Shown one piece after another: positions 54,731 through 64,000 of a stretch of 64,000 nt of DNA (positions are counted from its first letter, which is position 1; each line of letters begins with the position of its first letter). The stretch lies in the NCBI GenBank assembly GCA_002682825.1, contig NOKP01000015.1, positions 868,001 through 932,000 of the forward strand. Direction: 5' to 3'. A program made the translations under genes and the position numbers. The stretch comes from Neonectria sp. B-13. Its lineage: Eukaryota; Ascomycota; Sordariomycetes; Hypocreales; Nectriaceae. The notes below the pieces were generated by a model. It was not told the DNA's origin. It worked only from the letters and a program-made list of their open reading frames with translations, and searched no databases.

Positions 54731-56521
54731 CTAGTATGCAGTGTGGGCGTATTCGTCGTGGTACATTGGGTACTGGTTGCTGTAGACCACGTCGTCGACG
54801 TCGTAAGACTTTGAGGTCTTAACCTTAGGGAAATTGAGGTAGTTCCCAGAAGACCTCGAGTAGCCAGCCTCGCGGGGTGGCATTGCTGGCCTAGACGACT
54901 CTGATGGGTGAACGCCGTAGTTGTTGGCTGGATAGTGTGCGTAATCCGGATCCAGGCTGCGCGAGTACGAGTTTGACAGTGTTGCCCGACCGCTCTCGAC
55001 CTTGTACTGCTTGATATACTCGTTGGCGCGAGGCTCGGGCGAGCGATGCTTCTTGCTGCGATGCTTGCGTTCTCGTCGGCGAGCGGCCTCCTCCTCCTCC
55101 GAGTCCTCCTCCTCGATCTGAGGCTGCAGTCTTGAACGACTGCGGCCACGAGGATCTGCCGTCTCTGGGTAGGGGCCGCTGAATGTTGCTGATCTGGATA
55201 TATTCGGCATCGGGCGGGGAGGATACCTGTCAATGGGCGTAGTTTGCTGCCGAGGGAGGTCACGTCGTGGAGGTGAGCCAGACAAAGCAGCAGCAGTCGT
55301 GGCTGATTTTTGAGCGTGGCGCGCGGAGGGCGAAGTACCCACGATAATGGGATCTTCGAGAACTTCTCGAGATGGCTTCTTGCTGTACGCCTTCTCGCCG
55401 GTAGATCCTCGTCTGGGTTTGGCAGCGGACCGGTGTACATCGTCGTCATCCGGAACGGGGAAGGGAGACGAGAGCCCTGGGGCCGGAGGGGGGGTAGGAA
55501 CAGCGGGAGGCTGGGCTCGCATGTGATATGCCGTCGGACGGTTCTTCAGCTTTGAGGCTTCGATGTACGAGGCGGCATAGTCAAATGCGGTACCCCACGA
55601 CTCCTCCTGGGGTATCGGAGGAGGCTGTACAGAACTCGTCTTGGGTGGCCGAACCTCGTCCCGATGGGTAGATCGCTCTCGCTTCTCGTCGTGCTTCTTG
55701 CTTGACTTCTTCTTCTCCGACTTGATGGGCGCCTCGTCATCATATGACTCGATGTAGGGCTTGGCGTGTCGCTTCTTGTCCTCCGTCTCGCGCTTGCGCT
55801 CCTTGTCGCGCTCCTTCTCTCGGTTCTTCTTCTCCGCTCGACGGGCCTCTTTGGCCTCCTTCTCAACGCGGCGGGCAGCGTCTTCCATCTTCCTCCGACG
55901 CTCACGCTCCCGCTCTCGCTCCTTCTCCTTGAGTTCGCGCTCACGTTCGCGTTCACGTTCACGCTCTCGTTCACGCATCTCTCTCGCTCGCTCGCGTAGC
56001 TCGCGATCGGAACCCCGCTTCGAGGGCTTGTCCGAATATGACGATTCTCGTCTCACGTTCCGAGTATCGGGCTCGAACATGTGAGGGGCGCGGGTAACAT
56101 CGTCTTCCCACGATCGTGAGTAGGATGCATAGCCTTTGGCGCTCGGCGGAGTTCCGGACGCCGACTTGTATGAGGATGGGCGAGGCTCTGCGGTTCGGAT
56201 GTCGTACTTGTAGGTGGGCATTGCGCGAGGACTTGAGCTGGACTTTGCCTGGCTCAAGTTGGCCTTGGCCGCCTGCTTTCGAAGCTCGGCAAGGCGAACC
56301 TGGTCATCGTAGCGTTGTCGCTCCTTCTCATCGCTCAGGAGCTCGTAGGCTTGTTGGACGTTCTGAAATTCGTCTTGCTTCAGGGCCTTCAGTTCAGGGT
56401 CCTGGACTTTGTCGGGGTGGCATTTGAGGACGAGTTTCCGGTGCGCGGAACGGATTTCTGTGATTTGCGCATCCTTGGAAACTCCCAAGGTCTTGTAAGG
56501 GTCGGGCGGCAACGAAGTCAT
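54731..56521 (-). CDS. J-domain protein with charged, disordered C-terminus
   Basis: A single exon of 596 residues from ATG 56521. The J domain is at about 8-75, DPYKTLGVSKDAQITEIRSA with the Hsp70-activating HPD at 35-37, then YELLSDEKERQRYDD. After a Ser/Lys linker there is a long Arg/Glu-alternating stretch (about 175-260, RERERERE runs) and Lys-rich segments. Pro/Ser-rich segments with SRSRL-type motifs follow. No Gly/Phe region or zinc-binding Cys motifs, so it is a class III J-protein. The low-complexity RE/RS-like composition suggests a nuclear role, perhaps with splicing proteins; that is inference. The 3' untranslated part still reads as an open frame in another phase but is not coding. 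Confidence 0.85.
   Translation of the reverse strand: MTSLPPDPYKTLGVSKDAQITEIRSAHRKLVLKCHPDKVQDPELKALKQDEFQNVQQAYELLSDEKERQRYDDQVRLAELRKQAAKANLSQAKSSSSPRAMPTYKYDIRTAEPRPSSYKSASGTPPSAKGYASYSRSWEDDVTRAPHMFEPDTRNVRRESSYSDKPSKRGSDRELRERAREMRERERERERERERELKEKERERERERRRKMEDAARRVEKEAKEARRAEKKNREKERDKERKRETEDKKRHAKPYIESYDDEAPIKSEKKKSSKKHDEKRERSTHRDEVRPPKTSSVQPPPIPQEESWGTAFDYAASYIEASKLKNRPTAYHMRAQPPAVPTPPPAPGLSSPFPVPDDDDVHRSAAKPRRGSTGEKAYSKKPSREVLEDPIIVGTSPSARHAQKSATTAAALSGSPPRRDLPRQQTTPIDRYPPRPMPNISRSATFSGPYPETADPRGRSRSRLQPQIEEEDSEEEEAARRRERKHRSKKHRSPEPRANEYIKQYKVESGRATLSNSYSRSLDPDYAHYPANNYGVHPSESSRPAMPPREAGYSRSSGNYLNFPKVKTSKSYDVDDVVYSNQYPMYHDEYAHTAY
55900..55990 (-). repeat. Arg/Glu-codon repeat inside the J-protein gene
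   Basis: Alternating CGx/GAx codons encode repeated Arg-Glu pairs over about 30 codons. It creates open frames on the other strand rich in Ser/Arg or Leu, which are shadows. Confidence 0.8.
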
Positions 56522-57373
56522 GGTTGGGTGTAAAAGGGTCGGGTCTTGACGTCGGCACCTCGTTTTCGAGTGTTGCCGATTATAAGCTGGAAATTGTCAA
56601 AAGCCGCAAGGGCTACCTTTGCATCGAACCAAAGGTAGTTAAAAGGCGAGGCTATGGGCGGATGTGAGGCTGACTCCTCGTCGTGCACAGCAGGGCTGGG
56701 TGGCTGTTGTTTGTATTTGGGGGCGCCGTCGGGCAGCAGTGGTGGCAGTAGCGGTAGCAGCGGTGTTGTTGGTAGTAATAGGTGGCAGGTGGTCAGGGCT
56801 CTGGGGCGGTGTCTGTGTCTCGTTTCCAGAGCAAGGTGTGGATGCTCTCTCTTGGGCTGGCTGGCGGGCAGGGTAGAACCAGGCAGAAACTCGGCTTGCA
56901 AGTGCTGGGGGAATGGGTCAAGCGAAGTGCCGGGGGGAGGAGGCGAAATGAGAAGATATTTACGTGTTGCAGCCGGCTGCTGAACACGAGGGAAAGTTGA
57001 TGGTGTTGGCGTTGAATCGATTGTTCGGTCCACAAGGAACTGAGAACAATGCGAAAGAGAGGGACGATCCGTAGAAGCGACTTGGGGAGTTGAAGAACAA
57101 CGGGCGAGGATGAGGTCACGGGCGAGACTGAGAGAGACGGGGAAGCTGATTCGTCAAGTCCCAGGGGGAAGGGGGACGAGGGACTAGAGTGGACGATCAG
57201 ACACCAAGGAGGGGGCCAGGCCTCTGAGTGGGCGACAGGGTTGTCTTTGGGGGTGGCCCACCGGCTTCTCTGGTGGTCCTCGGTGGTTCCCAATGGTCTC
57301 CGATGGTCCCCAGCGGCCGTGGAGTCCGTGGGCAGTCCTCAATGGCCCTTGGATGGTCTTTGGCGGATGGGTC

Positions 57374-57417
57374 TGGTCTCGCAGTGGTCTCGCAGTGGTG
57401 GAGGAGTGGTGGAGGAG
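57374..57417 (+). repeat. 11-bp tandem repeats, two units each duplicated
   Basis: TGGTCTCGCAG twice (57374 and 57385) then TGGTGGAGGAG twice (57396 and 57407). All four units begin TGGT and are exactly 11 bp. Confidence 0.9.
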
Positions 57418-60400
57418 TTGGTGGAGCAAAGTCGTGGGCTGGCGCAGGACGCGGACTTGGTCGACTGGACAGCGGGAGGGGCCTGAGAACCGGGGCTGAT
57501 AGGCCGGTCTGGCTTGTGTGGAGGGGGCACTTTTCGGTGCCGGGGGGTGGGCAGGCGACTGGGAGGGTGGAGGAGGGTGGGTAGTGGAGGGCCGAGGGAC
57601 CCAAAGGCGACTCGTGAGGGTGTGCGATGGCGTTAGAGAGTGCTGGGGTGGTTGGTATGTTGGTGTTGAGGTGTAAGTAGCTGATGTTTGCAGGTACCTG
57701 GGTACTTGTGCACGCCAGGAGACGCGGGTCGTCGAGAAAGGGTGTCAGGAGGTGCCTGAGGCAGCTGAGGATGTGGATATCACTCAAGTACTTTGTACTT
57801 TGTACCTCTCCGCCGTCGTCGAATCGTCAGTTGACGGGAAAACGCAAGGCAATTCGCTGGCTATGGAATGGGGCTTGTGTGACGACGCAAAGAGGCAGCA
57901 AGGGCAGATACGTAACGCAAGTGGCGATGGCGAGGGTGAGGGCGAGTGCGAGTTTTCCCCTGAAAAGCAAAATATGAAGAAAACCTCAGGCTTCCAGATT
58001 TTCCAGCTTGAGTGAAGCATAAGTCGCCACGGGGCGTCCCTTTTGAACGGCTTCGGCGGCGGCGGCGATGGTGAGCTGACTAGCACCAAGCAGTGAACTG
58101 ACGCGCCGGAACGACCTGCTTGGTCAGGGCAAGGGGGTTTTTCCCTCCCGCGAATGGCAGCCGGCGCTGAGGAAGCGGCAATGGAAGGGCATCGAATGCC
58201 TGCGGTGCAGAGATGCAGCAAGACGCAATGGACCTGAGTGGAATGTCCCCGAGGCCCGTCGTCCCGCTGATGCAGCCGGCATTTGGCAACTCCGTCAATT
58301 GGACGCTCCGGGGGCCTGGTCCACTGAAGGCTGCGCCGTGTCAGGCTGTCAGCGACTCGGCAGCCCGCGGAGGAGTAGTGACTGTCCACTGACTGTTTAG
58401 GCGACTGCACTGACTGAGCAGTGACTGTACTGTACGAATACCCGCAGCGTCGTTCCGAGAATGCTAACGTGGAAGTGGGTGGCGTGTTGCCGCGCAGGTG
58501 GTGTACGCGGGCGATACGAGGGACAGACGTGGGAGTACGAGTCATTTGGTTACTGTGTGGTGGAGCACCCGGTACCGGTAAGAGTGAGTCAGGTATCAGC
58601 ACTGGTACAGTCTCTGCCACACAAGGGGGTGGGGTCCACGCTTGTCCAGTGGCAGCCACCCTTCTGCGCAGCGCCGGCGCAGTGCTGAGAAGCGCTCACA
58701 GGGGACTCGCGGCCGCTGTAGCCAAACCTGGAACCCCGAGGAGCCCGAGCGACGGAACCGTGACGAGGCCGGCACCCGGCAACGCGGGCACACGGCGACC
58801 ACGAAACGGCATCGGCGAGACTGGGACTCCGGCAAGGAGTGGAATTATGGGCTTTCAAAGCACTGCCCCGAAGGCAGAAGGCAGCAGAATAGAGTTGCGA
58901 AAGCGATGACGGCTTTCCGAGTCCGGAATAGACGAGGCCGGAGGAATGGACGCGTTGGGTTTTTCTTGGTCTGCAATAGTGCCCTTTCCAGAGTGCCACA
59001 CTCTATCTCTGAGTCGGTGGCTGGTGAGGTGGTGGTGGCGAACTTGGCTGCTTGACTCGTTCGTTGCCTTCCGGGGCAGCCCGGCGAAGCATCCCTCTGT
59101 AACAGGTCCGAAGGAGTCACGGCAAGGAAGCGGAGGGCTTGGGATTGGCAATAAGTGAACATACAGCTGCACCGTGGAGGGAGTTGAGTGGAGAGGCACC
59201 GCGTGGTGAGACAATGCCCAGCCCAAAACAAGGGACCAAGCCAAGCCCACTGGGGAGGCCAAGGAACTCCAAGGTACAGCGGGTATGGAATAGAGAGAAG
59301 GACGAAGTAATTACAAGCTCATCAGTCAACCGAAACAGGGTCACGCATGCTCCGAAAGGGGCAAAACAAGATGATATTCGTAGAGACTCATCAAGGCAAG
59401 CAGGGCAATACGAGAGGAACGAGCTCTCGCAGCAAAAGACGAACAACTCCCGGCCCTAACAAATCCCACAACCGCATGCTAATAGCATCGCAAGCTGCAA
59501 CCCGCCGTGTGCGCGGGCGCGCGTGATGGATTTGCCTTGGCTTGGCCCTTCTCCTGCCAAGGGGTGTCGATTAAGCTTCCATGTGCCCTGCGAGCCTGAT
59601 CGTCCTGGACGACGGGAGCGAGGGAGCGGAGCGGGAGCGGGACGCTGGGAGGAAGCCAAAGGCGGTGTGCGAGTGGGTAGGTCGTGGCTGACCCTCCAAC
59701 AAAACGCCTGCTAGCTGCTGTAATTAGAGGCTCACGAGAGAGCGAAAATACAAAGAGAGCTGAGCGGTTCGGGGCGGTGCGACGGTCGGTGCGAAGCTAG
59801 AGGGTACGCCGTCAGCGGACCGAGAGAGGCTGAACGGGCTCCATGACGTCGAAATAGAAAGAGAAGCTATATCAAACAAGGCGAGGCAGCAAGTCAAGAA
59901 CCGGCGCGGTTGTGAGAGGGTCGAAGAGGGGTGAGCCCAGCCAACACCCGATCAAGGCCACGGGACACTGAGCTTGCTGGTACAGTATCCATCCGTATTA
60001 GCTAGTAAGAGGCAAGCAAGCAACTTCAGGATGCGGTGATGAAGGTGCAGGTGTCTGTCAGTCTGGTTGGCCACAGCAACGAAGATGGTTGGCACAGAGC
60101 CGGCCAGCCTGTTGGCTAACTCGCCAGGCTAGCTCGCTGGTCTGGCGGCCAAGCCCAGACGAGGCCGACCAGATGGACGAAGCACGGCATGTAGTGGTGT
60201 TTCGTGGCTCCAGAGAAGTTGCATGGGTGGGAGGTATAACAAGATCGGTAATGGCCGACCTCGACAAGAGCATCATCATCTGCGTTAAAGAGTCGGTGGG
60301 AGAGACAAGGGCATTCTCCCTTTCCGATGCACTTGTGAGATCCAGGCAAGATCAGCAAGGCGTCAAGCTGGCACCGTTATAGATGCATTTCGTAGATTTG

Positions 60401-60634
60401 CTGCACTTCTGACAGCCTGCCTGGGTCGGCTGGCGTTTGTTTTTTTGTGAATTCCACTCGATCCGCGTCGTTCCCTGATAGTCGGTCGACGGTGCGATGC
60501 GGCCATCCCTTTGGCCTTGGTGTTGGGGTCGGTTCTGGTCACGGACGTCCGACCACCCTCCACCACGAGTCCACGGTGACCACACAAGCACCCCTGACAG
60601 CTCCCTGGCTCGATCTGTTCAGATCACAGAGGGC

Positions 60635-60661
60635 ATGAGCATGAGCATGAGCATGAGCATG
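60635..60661 (+). repeat. Hexanucleotide repeat ATGAGC, four copies plus ATG
   Basis: Four perfect ATGAGC units from 60635 to 60658, then ATG. On the plus strand one frame reads Met-Ser repeats. A TAGC run (60702-60714) follows 40 nt later. Confidence 0.9.
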
Positions 60662-62266
60662 GGAAGCACAGCTGTCCGCCCACGTATCGGCATCCGACTA
60701 GGTAGCTAGCTAGCTGTTCTTCTTCTCGATACTTCCGCGTCTTCTCTCGCCTGGCTCGTCGGGGTTTTCGAGTAAGATGAAGGGGCCCGCAGCGCTGGAC
60801 CAAGGCAGGCCAAGCTGCAGTTGTCTGGGGCGCAATGCAGCCTTTCGTTGAAGTACAATTGTTGTATCCCGAGTGCTCTCCGTCTGTCTTCGTACCTGAC
60901 ATCATGAGCTCCCCCCGGTTGTCAGAGCGGGTGGATGCAAGTGCCCACTCGGCTGCCCTGCGTCAGCTCATCCAGTAGGCGAACCTTTCTGGCCTGACCT
61001 AGGACTTCGATGTCTCTCCTGGCCCGGTTGCCTCCTACGAATGTACCGTAGCAATGCAGCTGGCCCTCGTCTGCCCTACCAGCGCGTGGTGTTACGATAG
61101 CTCAGGCAGCGTTTCCGGCCAGGCACGCATGCTCTGTAAGTACGAAGTGCAAGAGAGAAAGCCCACTCACACCTCTGCGGTCCCCGTCTTCCTTTCACTG
61201 AGGGCGAAACAGCGTCGAGTTGCAGCGATAGCTCAGCAGGGCATCACGAGGGTCGAGAGGGTCGAGCCAGCCTCTCGCCTGGCCCATCGGGCCCTGTCCT
61301 GCAGCGGTTCCAAGCTCGACGAGTTCCCCGGCCACTGGCCGCCCCTGCGACCTGCAGTCCCCCCTCTGCCCCGCCGGCGATTTCCATCGATGGTGCCCGT
61401 TGCCGTGGCCGTCGCCTATCGGTCGTGGATAACAACAATCCATCGAATGCAGGCGGCACGGACGGCGGAGGGACGCGAGATGGACGTGGGAAGGGAAGTC
61501 TGCAGGTTTGGCGGTATCACGGCGAGAGGGCTCCACCGAAGCGTACCGTGGTCCGTGGGTCGTGGGCCGTGGGCCGTACCGACACCAAGAGGTTCCGTAA
61601 CTAAAGAGGTCCGTACTTCTTGGGGTCGTTGGTCTGGCCCCCACGAGGCCGCCCGCGTGGGATGTTGCTTGGCCCCTTGGAGAGCGGGCAGGGCCAACTA
61701 TCGCCGATGGGGGAAGCGTGGCCGTTGTTTGTGTCTCAGCAGGTGGGCAATGGGGTGGAGCGAAGTGACTGTGATTGCGAGCTCAGCCAAGTCGTCCCGA
61801 GAAAAGCGGCCATGTCCCGTTCAGGTCCTGTCCTGTCATGGTGGCAGCGTCCATTCCTCATCCGACAGACCTGCAGATTCTAGTAACCGCCGAATTCGCT
61901 CACGAGCTCTCCCAGTGCCCTCCTCAACCATGGATCAAATGGAAGACCTACACTGCATCAAGAGGGGATGGAGGGGAGGGGCAGCTATGCATGACACCCT
62001 CTGTTTGGCCCATGCCCAGTCCCGGTCCTTCACAGCTGCATCGGCGGTCACACAAGCGCTTGTGCTCTGCCCTGGCTTGCTGGCTGTTGTTTCCACGGGC
62101 AAAAGGGAGGGTAGTAGCTATGGCAGATCTACGCAGGAGACTCGTGGTAACCTATCACTATCACCGGCAAGGTAGAGAGGTTGCTGACAACAGGATAGAT
62201 GTTTGGACGTTGTTCCGGACTCCCGCGGCGTAAAGTGTCAGATGTCAGATCCAATCCAGTCAGATG

Positions 62267-62277
62267 CCCCCCCCCCC
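62267..62277 (+). repeat. Oligo-C tract (11 C) followed by AAGA
   Basis: Eleven C then AAGATC. A second C11 followed by AAGAG lies at 62805-62815. Confidence 0.9.
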
Positions 62278-62804
62278 AAGATCACTGGTAAGAGCCAGGC
62301 TCTCTCTGCCTAACACACACACTCACACATTTCACAATCACACTGCCCAAAAGAGAAAGACTAGGGTGCAGCCGGTGCCACCGCTGTCATCACTGTCATC
62401 CACAGAGCCGTTGGGCTGAAGAAAGACAGTTGACAGACTACCGTTAATAGCGGCGTGAGCGGGCTCTTGAACAACTTCTCACCATTGGACAGCCAGCAAG
62501 TAGCGTCTCCATTCGGGACCAGGCGGGTCTAGCGGCGGGCTTTTATTCGACAACGCCATCCCCGCGGCCGGCCCGCGAATGGACGGCCACCATCGAATCA
62601 GCATCCTCCCAACTCCTCCAACAAACAAAGCCCGTCTTCTGCCAATCAAGACCTGACGAAACCTGGCACCAGAGACGAGGCGTCGTTTCTGCAAGAATGA
62701 TACTCACCTCGAGCCAAACTTCTCCCAAGGACTTCACTGGCCGGCCTACAGTCCAACTCAGACATGAGACGTAGGAGACTAAAACGTAATCCCGGGGAAG
62801 CAAG

Positions 62805-62815
62805 CCCCCCCCCCC
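62805..62815 (+). repeat. Second oligo-C tract (11 C) followed by AAGA
   Basis: Same length and same downstream AAGA as the tract 540 bp to the left. Confidence 0.9.
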
Positions 62816-64000
62816 AAGAGACATACAACGTCCAGGACACAACCTAAAGCAGAGAGGTATTCTAATGGAGACACAAAAGCCCCCAGGTGCCGAAGCCAAG
62901 CAGAAAAACCTCGACGCCGAGCCTCCAGGTTAGCCAGGGGGTCCCTTTCTTGTTCTGCCCAAACTAGGTAGCTTGCGGTCTGGACGGTGGATCCCCCTCG
63001 ACGAGCCCAGCGCTGCGATGGGAATAGCAACAGGCGCAAGATCCAAGCTTCAAATCGAGTCCTCTTTTCTTCGGGCGCGTGCCCTCTCGCTCAAGCACCC
63101 CGAGTTAAAGGCCTTGTTCGCCGGGGTGTCCAGGCGCCCCGCCGTCGTCCGGGACCTGGCTGATCTGATCGGAGCGTGGCTTGAGGATCACAGGCGTTCG
63201 GCTGGGTTCATCCCGGCTCAGCCCAGCTCTCCGTGGCCCAAAGCGTGGAATAGCCCATTGCTTAAGTGGCCGTACGCGGCGGTGCATGTGGACTGGAGAG
63301 TCCGGCAGTCGAAGACGGTGCAGTCGGTGTCGGCGCCCAACACGAAGGAGCGTTGACTAACACGAGATACCTACATGGCTCCGATCCCGGGAATTCTAGA
63401 ATGCTTCGTCCGGAGAAAAGAAGCACAACGCTGCCGGAGCAAGGTGACGGGGAGAGCGGGCACCGCCGATCAGAGGATCCCGTAGGGCGTTTGCTTTTTC
63501 CCTTCCCGCCCACAACAGTGGTTTAACAGTGGTTTAACAGCTGTGTCGCGCACCAGCTCCTATGACATACAAGACAGCCCACCATCATACGGTTACGTGG
63601 GAATCAGGTCGTGACCATTGCTGCCCGCAGGATGGCACCCGAGCGAGTCCCCCTCAATGCCCACTCTCCCCTCTTAGGACTCCCCTCGGTCGATCAAGCG
63701 GAACCTTTAGGTGCAGCGAGCGGTGGAGGGCCCAGGACCACGTGGGCCCTCGTTGCGGGAGGTTGTGCTGTGATACTACAAGTGGGAAGAGCATTCTTGA
63801 TTTTTCAGGTGTTGCAGGTCTTCCCACGTGCCTTGTAGTACGACGATCAGCGAGAACATGTGAGCTGCAAGGGGATGGGGAGGTGAGGTGATAGATGAGC
63901 TGTGTAATGGCGATGAGATGACCTCCTCGAAGCTCGACAGAGATCTGATAGCTCGCGGCTAATCCATGACGCCGGCTGACGGGTACGTAGCAGAAACGGT

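Larger units (their letters stand above)
56522..64000. other. 7.5-kb GC-rich, low-complexity region without a convincing gene
   Basis: Many frames are open because of GC content, on both strands, but they overlap, change composition abruptly and show no family motifs, signal peptides or coherent splice pattern. The longest plus frame (61054-62175, 373 codons) reads as Arg/Ser/Pro-rich noise. G-rich repeats at 57374-57417, ATGAGC repeats at 60635-60661 and two C11 tracts at 62267 and 62805 lie here. Large gene-free tracts like this in filamentous fungi often precede developmental regulator genes with long leaders; the gene would be past 64000. Confidence 0.4.

Noticed and set aside
61054..62175. 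373-codon plus frame in the GC-rich right end
   Set aside because: Arg/Ser/Pro-rich without motif or consistent codon use. Equally open frames overlap it on the other strand.
1..64000. CRISPR arrays, insertion sequences, complete transposons, rRNA
   Set aside because: No spaced direct repeats, transposase or reverse-transcriptase motifs, long terminal repeats or rRNA signatures were seen on either strand.

Overview
The window is nuclear DNA of a filamentous ascomycete, most likely a Sordariomycete-type fungus; I cannot name the species. The evidence is single genes with short spliceosomal introns (46-76 nt in most cases, GTRNGY donors, CTAAC-like branch points), intron-bearing tRNAs, fungal-specific families (Zn2Cys6 regulator remnant, Alb1, Ytp1-like membrane protein, CBM18 chitinase), and no bacterial-style operons. 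Exon structures were built by hand from splice consensus, reading-frame continuity and family alignments recalled from knowledge. They have no transcript support.

Region 1 (1-9.0 kb) is gene-sparse. It holds the 3' end of a CoA-dependent acyltransferase-like gene, four intron-containing tRNA-Gly(GCC) genes, a DUF829/TMEM53 (PaxU-like) hydrolase gene, a small cupin and two intron-containing tRNA-Glu(CUC) genes.

Region 2 (9.0-34.3 kb) is a dense housekeeping block: a C2H2 zinc-finger protein, an acidic protein with an internal 27-residue duplication, Alb1 (60S biogenesis), a Ytp1-like membrane protein, Mediator Med11 head-to-head with TFIID Taf5, retromer Vps5, mitoribosomal bL31m head-to-head with a flavin-reductase-like protein, Hsp90 (with a 5'-UTR intron) and a sterol O-acyltransferase.

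Region 3 (34.3-52.3 kb) is more accessory: a broken Zn2Cys6 transcription-factor gene next to a phenol-2-monooxygenase-type flavoenzyme, a secreted PAN-like/jelly-roll protein, the heme enzyme Hem3, a GH18 chitinase with a CBM18 module embedded in it, an alpha/beta hydrolase, an F-box/ankyrin protein and a two-exon CHAT (caspase-like) protein. The CHAT protein is the most interesting candidate for an undescribed function.

Region 4 (52.3-64 kb) has one J-domain protein. After it comes about 7.5 kb of GC-rich, low-complexity DNA with no convincing gene, possibly a long promoter or leader, or non-coding transcript territory, for a gene beyond the right edge.
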